The position numbers were made by a program, and so were the translations under genes. A stretch of DNA of 64,000 nucleotides from Amphiduros pacificus (Eukaryota; Annelida; Polychaeta; Phyllodocida; Hesionidae). The stretch covers positions 12,357,532 to 12,421,531 of the forward strand of contig OX439008.1 in assembly GCA_949316495.1 (NCBI GenBank). Reading direction: 5' to 3'. The notes beneath the pieces are model-generated. The model saw only the letters and a program-made list of their open reading frames with translations, made no database searches and was not told the DNA's origin. How positions within the stretch are numbered: position 1 is the first letter of the stretch; every line of letters starts with the position of its first letter. This document shows positions 11,185 to 26,842 of this stretch, piece by piece.

Positions 11185-14100
11185 GTATGGATAGCCGTTG
11201 TTTTATTTCTTTTTACATAGAACAAACTGTCTCCAAGCTAATTCTGCACAAATGAATTACTGACGTTTACAGAGTTACAAGTGTTAAACAATGATGCAGG
11301 TGCAGTGAACGCAGGTGAATAATGTAATTCATGATATGATATAAAATCCATGATGTAAATTTGTATCAATTCTAGAATGCAGTCACACACAAAATCTGGG
11401 TCAACCATCAATTCATATCATGACCGTAATAAAAGCAATCTGTTATCAGCGACGAGACAGAACAAACCGAACAACAATAATGGCATGCATTGGGAAAGGG
11501 GTTGTTTTCATTTCCAGAGAGCCATATTATTTTTATCTATAGCATTACTGCTATATCTTAAATCATAAGAGAACACAAATGCTATTTTGTTCTTTGCTTA
11601 CTTCTGGCCCAATCACAGTATGGGAGTTCAGGAACAGACATTGTGATCGATACTGTAATCAATGCTGCCATACTACCACAAACCATTCATCATTCACAGT
11701 GCTTTAGGACAGTGTAACTCATTACCACATGACCCTGTGTGCAAGGTTAGAAGCATCCTCTCTCATGATAAGGATTAGAGAATACAAAAATATACTGCTA
11801 ATGTGCAATGCACGGGAATACACAACCATATTGTCATCAAATTGCATTTCCAAAAAAAAAATGAACCGGAACCGGATTGTAATGCTGATGAATAAGATTA
11901 GTAAATTATACAAAGAAAATTCCTCTCACATTACCAAACGGTATAAGGCTTTTATTAGAAGCTGCTGTGCTTTCTGTGGCACTCTATATGCGAAAGAGGC
12001 CTGCACGACTGTGATGAGGTTGTATCTTGTTTGTGCAGGAAGACTCAATCTGCAAACAAGGGGCCTTGGGTTTCGGTGCAAACAGTGTCCTGCATCTCAA
12101 CCAGAGATTCCTTATTCACGTGGACAAGTCGACTGTATACCTTGGTTCCTATAGATGACATCTTGCATCGATATTGCTGAATGTTTCTTAAATAGATGTT
12201 GCATCTATAACTTAGATCAGCCGCATTTGTTTATCACACTCTTTTCACACTTACTTTGAGTAGAGTACAAATGAGCAAGAGTAGTTAGTATACAAGAGTA
12301 GCTTGAGATAATTCATGTGTTGCAGTGGCTGTTTTTTTTTGGCCAAGAGGTTGTTATGAGCAGTGTAGAACATGGCCTCTGATTGATACGTCTGCTACCT
12401 ACAACTAATCCTCAGAGAATCAAATGTGTTTCCTTATCAAAAGCCAAAATGCCATGCCTAAATTATGGAGCTAATTTGATCTGACAGCCCGGTAAACTAT
12501 TACACTCTGTTCTAACACAGTGAGGATTGAGGCTGTAAGATTAAAATAAAGACTCTAGAATTTGTTGTTCTCTTGTTTTTGGAACATTACAGATGTCATC
12601 GATTTTGATTTTATCCAGTCATCTTGAACATGCTGGTGTCTCATAACACCACCAGTCTTCGTTACGCTGGCAGTTCACGTTGTCATCTATGATATATATT
12701 GGCTAAACGAGAGATTCAACAGGAAGTAGACCTGTCTGAAATAGTGCATTTAGTAGAGTGTTTGCCTTGAGGACCTTTGATTCCTGGTTCGAATCCAGAC
12801 CAGTTGTTATCAAGCGCTAAAAGCAACCATTGTCTGGTATCAGCACTATATAAAACTTGACCTTAAATGTACCAGGTGATATATGCTATATATTGTAAGT
12901 GCTTGCCATGAAAAGCCCTAAAGACATTTATTATATTTTTACATCACCACAAAATAGAAAGATAGGACATCTTGCCATCGATATTATATGTATACCACCA
13001 AACACTAGGCTCTTCATTTTGCCATCTATTCACAACATCAAACAATAGACAGTACACTTTAGTACATCTATACTGACAAGCTATACAGGAAACACGCCTT
13101 GCCATATATGTTATATATTGATTGACAAAAGACAGGAATTACATTTTCTCGTGCACCTTATATATTGATAACCTTTTATTCTATATAGACAGTGTACCTT
13201 GATATCTATGCTATATATTGATAACATTGAACGTTTGCGTGATATCCATGTTACGTTTTGACAACTAGACATCCATTGCTTGTCATTGTCCATATTACAA
13301 TGTACATAATGACAACATTAGACAGATAGTGTGCCTTGTCATACATGTTATATACCGACTACATTGGACAGGTAATGTACCTTGTCATACATGTTATATA
13401 CCGACTACATTAGACTTGTAGTGTACCTTATCATACATGTTACATACTGACTACATTAGACTTGTAGTGTACCTTATCATACATGTTATATACCGACTAC
13501 ATTAGACATGTAGTGTACCTTGTCATACATGTTATATACCGACTACATTAGACTTGTAGTGTACCTTATCATACATGTTACATACTGACTACATTAGACT
13601 TGTAGTGTACCTTGTCATACATGTTACATACTGACTACATTAGACTTGTAGTGTACCTTGTCATACATGTTACATACTGACTACATTAGACTTGTAGTGT
13701 ACCTTGTCATACATGTTACATACTGACTACATTAGACTTGTAGTGTACCTTGTCATACATGTTACATACTGACTACATTAGACTTGTAGTGTACCTTGTC
13801 ATACATGTTATATACCGACTACATTAGACTTGTAGTGTACCTTATCATACATGTTACATACTGACTACATTAGACTTGTAGTGTACCTTGTCATACATGT
13901 TACATACTGACTACATTAGACTTGTAGTGTACCTTGTCATACATGTTACACACTGACTACATTAGACTTGTAGTGTACCTTGTCATACATGTTACATACT
14001 GACTACATTAGACTTGTAGTGTACCTGGTCATACATGTTACATACTGACTACATTAGACTTGTAGTGTACCTTGTCATACATGTTACATACTGACTACAC

Positions 14101-17100
14101 TGACATACTGACAACATTAGACATGTAGTGTACCATGTAGTGTACCTTGTAATACATTTAGTGTACCTTGTCATACATGTCACATGTTCATACTGACCAC
14201 AATAAACTACTCCAAATATACTATATTGGTTGTCCGGATGACCACTCCATAAGGCTGATTTGTGATACAGACAGACAATTGCATCATTTTGATAATAACC
14301 AGGAATGAATGAGAGACGACATGGGGCCTAATATTTTGAGTGTCCAGCATTTGGAGTGAAGCAGGTTATTTCCTTTCTTGCACAACATTATTGGATTGTG
14401 GGTTCAGCAGGTTAGTTGTGAAGTGTGCTATGGTTGGCGTCCAGACCCTTGCAATGATATTTGTAGGCACCATTGCTTGATGCTGCTAATATTGAGCCTT
14501 CTATTTAAGCAGACGATATGAGCTGCTCACAAGCTGATTGATATGGCAGCAAATCCCTCAGCCAACCATATATATTTATACACTACTCGTCTTACACTTG
14601 AAATGACATTTTTGTACTTCATATTTATAGTCTCCATACATGAAGCATTCTCAGTAGATTTGGTTTCATTTACATTAGTATTATACTCCGAAATCTAGGT
14701 ATCCCAGATATAGGAGCTTTCTCCTTTTAAATATTCATTCAACGTTATTGCTACATGAATTAACAGCAATAAATATTAAATTATATTCAAATTTTAGACC
14801 AAAGTATATTTGATTTTAACTTAGGAATGGAATTTGAATTTGCTAAATTCTGAACATTACCCCAGTAAAGTAGGCGATACGAAGGCGGTATAAGATATCC
14901 CAGCTGAGCTTATATAAAAGATTTTGATAAATGGTTACAAACTTCTAGTTTTTCTTTGCACCATGCTGAGATTTCCTCATTAATGCTAAACTCTATAATT
15001 GGATTTCTTGTCACCTCAAAACAACATCACGCCCTTTCCCCATCGGCGTGTCCTGAAATCATTTCCGCTTGATAATTAATTTATCAACTTCGCCATGCAA
15101 TTGACCATGCAAGCTTTTTACATTGATTTCTCCTAATTTGTTCTCATGGAATATATGTGTTTGTTTTATCTTATATCGTAATTACATCGTTTTGTACATG
15201 TTTGCTTTTACATTGTCGTGATATTATTGTCTTGTATGTGTTTGTTTCATTTCATTCTGTCATGGCATTGTTTTATCTGTGTTTGTTTCATTTCATTTTG
15301 TAATGCCATTGTTTTATATGTGTTTGTTTCATTTCATTTTGTCCCATTTCATATTACCGGGTTTGTTGTTCTAACTATGTTGTTTCATTTCATATAATCA
15401 TGCTATAGTTGTTTCATTACACACTGTTACACACTGGCTTTTTATCTTTATGTTATTACTATTGGACTACTATCACATCATTGTGTGCTCATTTATATTC
15501 CACGTTAATTTTCATGGGATTTAAAGTGGCCATATCCTACAGCTTCTCTTACATTCAGGTCATGCTTTCAGCATTCACCATCTACCATCTCATTGTCCGG
15601 CTTTCAAGCAGTGACAATAAGAGATGCTGACACTGTCTTCCAATATAGGCGTCAACCCGGAAATGCGGGATTAACCCCTGCTGCCCTGCAAAGTGAGCTG
15701 CTCCAATAGAAAGGGTTAATTGGGTGACACATTGTCTATACACCTCAAAATGCTGTCAATATATTACCACCGTGGTCAGTGCCAGTTCCACTTCCTCAGC
15801 TTCTCCCATACTGTGCCACTTTACTGATATACCTCACCATATAGTCTTATGTCTCTGAATCCGGATCTGTCATTGTCACCAAGATAGAAATAATCCATGG
15901 CATATATTTGCATGGTACATAGTATACACGCTACAAAGTATATTTTATCAATTTATCTCCCACGAATGTAAATGTTGTTAATGTATCCCTGTGTATAACA
16001 TAGGACCATCTGTTCCTATACAAGCATTGAATGTAATGTCTTGGGTACACACTGGACTTGGCATGACATCTGTTCTCTGAGCAAGGAAGCACTACCTTCT
16101 ACCTGTCTATCGGTCACCGACTATAGGTTAATCTTCAAGGTGCTATCTACTATCCCTTGCATCTCTGAAAGCAACAAGCAACAATAGTGGTGTATGTGTG
16201 CATAATATAGATCACATACAGATGTGATTTAAGGTTGGGCATATTAATATGATGTATTCTCAAAATGTTTAGTTTAGTGCAGCGCTAATATTTACCTATC
16301 TATGATGTTTGCGATTCTTCAAAGAGTGGTGTTCATGTGGCAGCGATATCATCTATAATATTATGCCCATCGTTATATATCTAGCCATTTATCTCTCATG
16401 TGATATCCACCCATTTATCTCTCATGTGATATCCAACCATATATCTCTCATATAATATCCAACCATATATCTCTCATATACTATCCAGCCATATATCTCT
16501 CATGTGATATCCAACCATATATCTCTCATGTGATATCCAACCATATATCTCTCATGTGATATCAAGTCAGTTATCTCTCTCATGTGATATCAAGTCAGTT
16601 ATCTCTTATATGATATCAAGTCAGTTATCTCTCATATAATATTCAGCCATTTATCTCTCATATGATAACCAGACATGTATCTCCCATATGATAACCAGAC
16701 ATGTATCTCTCATATAATATCCAACCATTTATCTCTCCTATGATAACAAGTCAGTTATCTTTCATATGAGATCAAATCAATTATCTCTCACATGATATCA
16801 AGTCAGTTATCTCTCATATGATATCAAGTCAATTATCTCTCATATGATATCAAGTCAGTTATCTCTCATATGATATCAAGTCAGTTATCTCTCATATGCT
16901 ATCAAGTCAGTTTTCTCTTATATGATATCAAGTCAGTTATCTCTCACATGATATCAAGTTATCTCTCATATAATATCAAGTCAGTTATCTCTGATATGAT
17001 ATCAAGTCAGTTATCTCTCACATGATATCAAGTCAGTTATTTCTGAGATGATATCTAACCGAATATACCTTGAGTCATATCTATGCTCATGTTTTCCTTC

Positions 17101-20100
17101 CATACCATGCACCATATTAGTGTATTATTCAAAAGGAGGATGAATGTGAGGTATGAGGTGTCTTATCTGTCTGTCATGAGTTGCTCATGAGTTGCTCAAC
17201 CACCATTCCTTATGGCATGATCAAATATGTATGTGTCGCCTTACTCTGCCCAGAATGATGGATTGCTGTAATAAACAGAAAATCCCTTCCATGAATAGCC
17301 ACCTGTGTCGCAACGAATCTCGAATTTATGCATTCCAGATACATAGCATTGTAGCATACGAATTTAGGGAAAATATCTTAATTGTTAACTTGCAAATCAT
17401 CACATCTCTGAAAATGTGTTAATGATAATAATATTTCAAAAATATTTGGTAAACATTTAGGCTTGGCTAAAATTGAAGCAATTCTTAATCCCGACCCTCA
17501 TTTTAAAATACATTTATTACATTTTACGATTGTCTCTAAATATAGTTTTAATAATGTTTTAATTATGATTTGGTACCTCCTATGATTCTATACATGTTGA
17601 AATGGGATAGATCTTTGATAAAAAAAAATCAACCGCTAGAAGTCATTTATTCTTCCATCGCAAAGTAATTTTGGATGCCACAGGCAAAAGCCGTATTCAG
17701 ATTACAATAAAAAATTGATTTTGATTTAGATTCGACTTAGCAAACATAATTACATCAGGTATATGGTGTTTTTCGGTAAGGCAACAACGATATGAAATAA
17801 TATACAAACAAAATAACATATGTCATATAATGCTATGTTATGAGACATAAAAGGCGGATATTCGCTTTTATCGTTACATTTTCAGCATAAAGACTATCTT
17901 TAAATGCATTAACATCGCGAAATTCATCATCCATATCACTCATAAGGTCATAAGGCCCGTACCATACATAAACAGAGAGGTACATGTTCATATCGGTAAA
18001 CATCCAGTTTGACCAAACTGCATGGCTGATTATTTGTTGATTGGGTGAATTGCATGTTCAATGTTGTTCAGAATGTGCTGTTTCTCATGATCACATGGTC
18101 AGATGTAAATAGAAAGTGAACAGAAACCTGTGGGGATAGGTGTGGCCAGGTTACCCCAGTGGAGATAGGTGTGGTCAAGTAACCCTAGTGGAGATAGGTG
18201 TGGCCAGGTAACCCTAGTGGGGATAGGTGTGGTCAGGTAATCCTAGTGGAGATAGGTGTGGCCAGGTAACCCTAGTGGGGATAGGTGTGGTCAGGTAATC
18301 CTAGTGGAGATAGGTGTGGCCAGGTAACCCTAGTGGAGATAGGTGTGGTCAGGTAACCCTAGTGGAGATAGGTGTGGCCAGGTAACCCCAGTGGAGAAAG
18401 GTGTGGCCAGGTAACCCCAGTGGAGAAAGGTGTGGCCAGGTAATCCCAACTGGGATAGGCGTGGTCAGGTAACCCTAATGGGGATAGGTGTGGTCAGGTA
18501 ACCCCAGTGGGGATAGGTGTGGCCAGGTAACCCTAGTGGGGAAAGGTGTGGTCAGGCAACCCTAGTGGGGATAGGTGTGGTCAGGTAACCCTAGTGGGGA
18601 TAGGTGTGGCCAAGTAATCCTAGTGGAGATAGGTGTGGCCAGGTAACCCTAGCTGGGATAGGTGTGGCCAGGTAACCCTAGTGGGATAGGTGTGGTCAGG
18701 TAACCCTAGTGAAGATAGGTGTGGCCAGGTAACCCTAGTGGGGATAGGTGTGGTCAGGTAACCCTAGTGGGGATAGGTGTGGTCAGGTAACTCTAGTGGG
18801 GATAGGTGTGGTCAGGTAACTCTAGTGGGGATAGGTGTGGTCAGGTAATCCTAATGGGGATAGGTGTGGCCAGGTAACCCTAGTGGGGATAGGTGTGGCC
18901 AGGTAACCCTAGTGGAGATAGGCGTGGTCAGGTAACCCTAGTGGGGATAGGTGTGGTCAGGTAATCCTAGTGGGGATAGGCGTGGCCAGGTAACCCTAGT
19001 GGAGATAGGTGTGGTCAGGTAATCCTAGCTGGGATAGGCACAGCCTTGTTATTTAAAACGGGAAAAGAAGCCATATAACCTTTGCTAAGAAAGAATGTGG
19101 CCAGGTAACCTTATTGAGAAAAGCCTGGTCGGATAACACTTGTGGCAATGTAATATTGACCAGAGATACCAATCATGAGTTCTGTCTGCCTCGATCTATC
19201 TATTCTACTGTTCAACTTCTTTCCTACTCTCTCTGCCCTAAATTGAATCTGTTACCCAGCTCTCTTTGTAATATCTGATCCTTATTCCTCCCCTGCTCCC
19301 CCTGCTCTACCTGACCGTGTTCAACATTTTCTCTTTTCGCTTTCGATTCTAGGTCAACCCGCTACCTCCACATCGGCCCGTTCTGTTCTACCCGATTCTG
19401 TCCTCTACACTTTCTCTGTCCTACCTGATACTGCTCAACCTCCTCCCTGTTCTCCATGTTTTCCCTGCTCTTCCTGCTCCCCCTGCTCTCCCTGTTCCTG
19501 TTCCCCATACTCTCTCTGTTCTACCTGATATTGCTCAACCTCCTCCCTGTTCTCCCTGCTCTCCCTGCTCCCCCTGTTCTCCTCTGTTATTTTCCTGCTC
19601 TTCCCGCTCTCCCTGCTCTCCCTGTTCTCCTCTGTTATCTTCCTGCTCTCCCTGCTCTTCCTGCTCTCCCTGCTCTCCCTGCTCTTCCTGCTCTCCCTGC
19701 TCTCCCTGCTCTCCCTGCTTTTCCTGCTCTCCATGCTCTCCCTGTTCTCCTTTGTTATCTTTCTGCTCTCCCTGCTCTTACTGCTCTCCATGCTCTTCCT
19801 GCTCTCCTAGCTCTTCCTGCTCTCCACGCTCTCCCTGCTCACCCTGTTCTCCTCTGTTATCTTCCTGCTTTTCCTGCTCTTCCTGCTCTCCCTGTTCTCC
19901 TCTGTTATCTTCCTGCTCTTCCTGCTCTTCCTGCTCTTCCTGCTCTCCCTGTTCTCTCTGAAATGCTCTTCCTGCTTTCCATATTCCTGTCCTCAATACT
20001 CTCTCTGTGTTAGCTGACCGTGCATAACATATTCCCAGCCCTCTTTCTATGTATTCTGCACATCCTGATGACCTTGTCCTACCTGCATGCTTAACCTAGC

Positions 20101-23100
20101 TGTGCGCCCTGCTCACTTTTACTCCTCACTCACGCTGTCCCTGGAGTGGTGACCTTCACTGGCTCCAGACTCAGCTTCTCAGTATCTACTCAGTGTGCTG
20201 TGATTTATTTCATTCTAGATTTGTCTCACGTCTGTCACTCAACTAATGCTGTGGGAATACAAATCAATGATTTTCCTCTGCCCAGACTCTATACCGCTTC
20301 CTTATTGTTTTGAAAACGTATAGCACTACACAAACCTAATAGAATATCTCGTCCTAATTGGAAGTTCCGTGTGCTGGTCACATCTGTAGCGCTGCACAGA
20401 GAATTGTGCCAATTATGTCATGAGTTATACCGGGTCTGATGGCAGAATTCCCGGAAATATTGGTCAAGTCTTTCAGAAAAGGGTTTTCCTGCAGATGAGT
20501 ATGAGAATTAAAGTTGTTCTGAAATAGGAAATTTTCAGGTCTGTGAAATGAATGTTATGGTGCATGATGACCGATCGGGACAATGTTGTGTAAAGGGCTT
20601 GAATAGGGTATGCTGTATGTTGAGAAAATGTATATATATGTAATTAAATAGCCTTGATAGGTACATTGATTGTCAGCATTGATAGGTTCCGTAAGTAACA
20701 GCATTGACAGTTTCCATGATGGTCAGCTTTGATAGTTTTCATGATTGTCAGCCTTGATAGTTTCCATGATTGTCAGCTTTGATAGTTTTCATGATGGTCA
20801 GCTTTGATAGTTTTCATGATTGTCAGCCTTGATAGTTTCCATGATTGTCAGCCTTGATAGTTTCCATGATTGTCAGCCTTGGTAGTTTCCATGATTGTCA
20901 GCCTTGATAGTTTCCATGATTGTCAGCCTTGATAGTTTCCATGATGGTCAGCCTTGGTAGTTTCCATGATGGTCAGCCTTGGTAGTTTCCATGATGGTCA
21001 GCCTTGATAGTTTCATGATTGTCAGCCTTGATAGTTTCCATGATTGTCAGCCTTGATAGTTTCCATGATTGTCAGCCTTGGTAGTTTCCATGATGGCCAG
21101 CCTTGATAGTTTCCATGATGGTCAGCCTTGATAGTTTCCATGATGGCCAGCCTTGATAGTTTCCATGATGGCCAGCCTTGATAGTTTCCATGATGGTCAG
21201 CCTTGATAGTTTCCACGAATGACAGCCTTGATAGTTTCCATGATTGTCAGCCTTGATAGTTTCCATGATTGTCAGCCTTGATAGTTTCCATGATGGTCAG
21301 CCTTGATAGTTTCATGATTGTCAGCCTTGATAGTTTCCATGATTGTCAGCCTTGATAGTTTCCATGATTGTCAGCCTTGGTAGTTTCCATGATGGCCAGC
21401 CTTGATAGTTTCCATGATTGTCAGCCTTGGTAGTTTCCATGATGGCCAGCCTTGATAGTTTCCATGATGGTCAGCCTTGATAGTTTCCATGATGGCCAGC
21501 CTTGGTAGTTTCCATGATGGTCAGCCTTGATAGTTTCCATGAATAACAGACTTGATAGTTTCCATGATGGTCAGCCTTGATAGTTTCCACGATTGACAGC
21601 CTTGATAGTTTCCACGAATGACAGCCTTGATAGTTTCCATGATTGTCAGCCTTGATAGTTTCCATGATTGTCAGCCTTGATGGATGCATTTATTGTTCGC
21701 ATATATGAATGCATTCGATATATCTATTGGTAAATAAATAGATTCATCATGTGTTTGACATATGGAGCAAAATAATGCATTTCCTTTCTCAAATAGCTTG
21801 TATGGGAATATTTTGGTACTTATAATTCTATTTAGAGCCAGTGCATATTGGTGTATTTAGAACCATTGCTGATGGTTCCATTTAGAGCCAGTGATGATGG
21901 TTCCATCTAGAGCCAGTGTTGATGGTTCCATTTTGAGCCAGTGCTGATGGTTCCATTATGAACCATTGCTGATGGTTCCATTTAGAGCCAGTGCTGATGG
22001 TTCCATTTTGCGCCAGTGCTGATGGTTCCATTTAGAGCCAGTGCTGATGGTTCCATTTAGAACCAGTGCTGATGGTTCCATTTCGAGCCAGTGCTGATGG
22101 TTCCATTTAGAGCCAGTGCTGATGGTTCCATTTAGAACCAGTGCTGATGGTTCCATTTAGAGCCAGTGCTGATGGTTCCATTTAGAACCAGTGCTGATGG
22201 TTCCATTTAGAGCCAGTGCTGATGGTTCCATTTAGAGCCAGTGCTGATGGTTCCATTTTGAGCCAGTGCTGATGGTTCCATTTAGAGCCAGTGTTGATGG
22301 TTCCATCTAGAGCCAATGTTGATGGTTCCATTTAGAGCCAGTGCTGATGGTTCCATTTAGAACCAGTGCTGATGGTTCCATTTAGAGCCAGTGCTGATGG
22401 TTCCATTTTGAGCCAGTGCTGATGGTTCCATTTTGAGCCAGTGCTGATGGTTCCATTTTGAGCCAGTGCTGATGAGTTTATATAAAACCAAATTTGATGA
22501 TTGTGCTAAGATTTAATATTGATAGGTGCAATTAGAGCCAACATTTGACTGGAGCATTTGTGGCAAGAATTCCGATGTGCATTGATTAGTATAGAAATGA
22601 TATAACAGGTGCCTTTGGCAACACTTATCAGATTATGTCAAAACCATCAGCCCTTTCCATTTAATTTGTGATAATTGTGGAATACTAATGGAATAGACCA
22701 CCGCTGTCTTCTCTTGACGAGTTACAGGAAGCGAGGCAACTTGATTGGTTCATGGAATGTCCACGGAATTCTATTCATTGAGAAAACTAGGGGAATATCC
22801 CATTATAGTGGCACTCTATGGCGACGATAATAGCGGAGCTGATCAGAAAATAACCTCAGAGAAAATCAAATAAGAATGGCTGCGCTCTACGATGTCTTCA
22901 CCGTCACGTGTCTGGTAGGACGAGAAATCTGGGATGAGTGTCAAATGCACGCCAGGCCAGATCAATGTAGGCTGAGCAACTCGCTCAATCAATAGCTCAT
23001 CTCCAGTCATGGCACCCCTTGACATTTCCTTCGCTGAAATGAAGCTTATCGCCTCTAATCCACATGAATAACACAATTATTCATTTAAATTCTCTTTCTA

Positions 23101-26100
23101 TTTGTTTGCAGTTATATAATCTGCATTTATTCTAAAAATTAATTCTTTTTATAATACATCTTGTCTCACAATTTGCTTCTCATTACCCATGCACTTTCAT
23201 AGAATCCTCACAGGCATACTAAAACCGTTCACATCATATCTATGTTTCATCTGACAGATACAAGACAGGTATTGTAGATGAACACATTTTTGGGAGACAT
23301 ACATGTTAAGTGTCGAATATGGACTCATCTTGGTCACATGTGTCAAGTTTTGAAGATGGACTCATTTTCTGGACACGCAATTCAAGTTTTGAAGATGGGC
23401 TCATATTTCTGGACACATGCATTACAAATGCTTAACTGTGCCAGCGCAAGTATCCAAATATTTAAATTGTAGTGATGAGAATGGAGGCAGCCAGCTCCCT
23501 CTAGTGGCGGAATAACACTGTGTCATTTTAAGGATTATTGTTATCTGTTTGGACAATCTATTATATTTGCAAGAGATCGCAATTAAGTACAGTTGAACTA
23601 GGTAACATTAATCAAATTGTCGAATAAATCACGAAATGAAGAGATCTGAATGTGAGTAAACTGTAACTGGGGCATTTTCATTTGCAAGTCGATTCTTCTG
23701 ATCAAATTTGTTATTCAAATGAGTTTAAAAAAATCTTGTTTAAATGTACATAAATGAATTCGAAAGTTACGAGAGAAAAAAAGATTGAATATTAGCCTGA
23801 TAATAATAGCAAACCTGACGATTGACAGTAAATGTGTTATAATCATTTTGAATTCACTCTATGAGTGTGTGTATTGACGGTATGAAATATATAAATAGGA
23901 TTTTTAGGATTTAAAAATACTTAACATTAATAAGATATTCAAACTCCACAGAGATATTAGCCATGTTATTATTAGATATACCGATATCAATGCCCATCAC
24001 CATTTAAACAAGTACCATTAGATGCAAATATGGTTCTTGAATGTGTTGACACCGTCTGGGCCACAAGGCCAGGCAGAATCATGAGAAAAACAATTCACAT
24101 TAATTATTGATATTGTTTTGTTCTGATCAAAGGCAAGCATAAAGCATGAAGAACTACTGCAATTTGTGTCCAAAGAAGGATCGACTATCCCTATTAATCA
24201 GGGTTTAAAGATATACCATCCCTTATGAGCTCTTTTTATGCTCTGAGGGTCCATGCCTATCTTGAGTGTGGGGCTGTAACTCAGTCAACACTTCATCGTC
24301 TGATAACAATATATATATATATACATTACTCTTTCATTTTTTCTGTGCGATTTGTATAGGGGCATGGTAAAATTTCCTTTGGAAGATATTTAGAGGTCTA
24401 ATGTGAGTTATACACCACTTCTTTTAATAACTATAGATGTACTTGATTTACTAATATTCACAGAACGGATGAGCACTAAAAAAGAAGATATCTCAACTGA
24501 AATGAGGCAAGTGGAATGTTAAATCGGTGAGAAACTCAGTGACAAACAAGCCTGTGTGTGCAAGAGTTGCCTGACAGCTTGTCCCTCCAGTCAAGTCTTT
24601 TCAGACAATTTATCCTCGCTTCTCCACCCAGCTGCCACTAAATCTTACTCAGATGCCACAGCAAAGACATTCAACCTGTATGCTGAAGGAAAGCGGGAAA
24701 ATAGTGCAAATCAATTATTTTCACCAGAATATTTAATCTTCTGTTGAGAGAAATTATAACATAATTCAAGGAAACATGACGTGTTAGTAACCCTTGCAGC
24801 TGATGGACAAGACACACACACACACACACACACACATACACACATACACACACACACACACACATACGTCAATGTAATACAGACGCTTTGAAGGTCTTCA
24901 TATATGGAATATATCCTAACATGATACATCTGAGAGTTAAATATTGACAAAGAATGAGACAGAAGAAGGATCAAGCATGGTGTGCCAGGTCCTAATAGAA
25001 TGGATACAAGCTGTCCTGCATTGGGAGGTGTATTCCGTCGCCGAGTTACTCTATGCTCATGCATTATGCCTGAAGGCTCAAGACACCCAGGTTAACCATA
25101 TGATTCTCTGTCTCGTGTTTTACAAGCAAACCTAGAGATGCATAGATTGCTTTGAAAATGTATACATAAACTGAATCAAAAAATGATTCATTGAAAGCAA
25201 CACCGAATGGAAGAAGCAAATATCTGTTGTGATTATAATGGAGAAGGTGCCGGTATGTGGACATTTGTATTCCCAGTGGGTCTCAGCCAAGAATTGTTGT
25301 GAAGGCCAGATAGCCAAATACGAGAAGCAAATACCACTGGGACTTAATGTTGGGTCAAAAGGCAGACCAGGTTACACCGCTCACAACCACTTTGTGACTG
25401 GCCTGGATTGCACATCTGTACTGCTTGGTGAAAGTTATATAACTCTGTTTTATGGTTCTAAGATGTCTCAATTTCACTAATGAGACCGCTTTAATTGCAT
25501 CACTGAATTACGATATTACCTTGCCAACAAGTATAATTCAATTCTAAATCAATCATTCCCGTCCATGCCTCCAGGTTGCATTTTGGCTTATGTATTTATA
25601 ACGGTATTCTTCAAAATCATAGAGCGAATCCACATTTATTGATATCTCTAATGATACCATTTATTGGTATTACCAAAAGAATCCTGCCATCAAGAATATC
25701 ATTAACTCTGGAATCTAATATTCAAAGCACCGTTTCCGCCTAAACAAGATCCTTGGAATATTCCCCAATGGTAAAGCAGCGAGGCCAAATCACATACCAC
25801 CCAAAGTCAAGGAGTCGGGGTTACAGACCTTCACAGAAAATTTATATCTACATTGTCCCCTAGTCTCCCAGCTGTAGATTGTGTGGAGGCCAATGCAAGC
25901 GATTGACCTTGTGTAATATGGCCGTGTGTGTGTAGTATTACTCAAGGGGACCTCATCATAAGCCATTCAATGCTGCTATCAAAGAAATACATGCCAGGTT
26001 GGCTTCCAAAAGCACTGAAAGGTAAAATGTAAAGGGCACATTTATATAGCCTGGTTGTAGAGAATGTCTGCTCATAGCACTTGATAATAACTGGCCGGAA

Positions 26101-26769
26101 TGGTCTATCAATTGATATTTCATTTATATAGCCTGGTTGTAGACAATGTCTGCTCATAGCGCTTGATAATAACTGGCCGGAATGGTCTATCAATTGATAT
26201 TTCATTTATATAGCCTGGTTGTAGACAATGTCTGCTCATAGCCCTTGATAATAACTGGCCGGCAACTCCCTTGTACAATTCTAATCCTCGTTCTCATAAT
26301 AGCATGAAAAGTTCTCTCCTGGAAAATGTACTTGATCTTAGGTGCTAACTTAGAGTTCCTGACTAACATAGTGTGTCTCATGTTGATTTATTGCGGAGGT
26401 TGAATATATACTAGTTGATATAGTTATGAATTTTTCTTCTGATGTTAAATGATATCATTTATATTCTCATAATGTTACATCATTATATGCATGTTAAGTC
26501 AATTAACCCGATTGGTTCATATGATCGAGTGGTTCTGATAAATGAACAGAGTCTATTTGACAGAGGTGCATTTATATCAAACAATTTGGATACGATTCAT
26601 GTGCAGCAAATTGCCATGAATATCATTAGACCTGTTTATCAATTGTGCTCGATATGGAGATGTGAATGGTCAATGAGGATTACGAAATAAGCAATTAGGA
26701 TTATTGCTTGTGGAGTTATAAGCCTATTCTATTTGGACCTTGCAGATGGGAATTTTACGAAATTCTTCT

Positions 26770-26842
<73 letters not shown>

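Noticed and set aside
11729-12154. 141-aa open frame early in the KCNMB-like intron
   Set aside because: No domain, no repeat of known coding elements, no splice support; likely chance.
13300-14130. Regularly spaced repeats resembling a CRISPR array
   Set aside because: The whole unit, not only part of it, is repeated; there are no unique spacers, and the context is eukaryotic.
18128-19035. Interstitial telomere repeat, because of AACCCTA in each unit
   Set aside because: The motif occurs once per 29-bp unit and is not itself tandem.
19435-20013. Leucine/proline-rich 185-aa and glutamate/serine-rich 118-aa open frames
   Set aside because: Direct translation of a polypyrimidine tract; every frame is open and there is no family signal.
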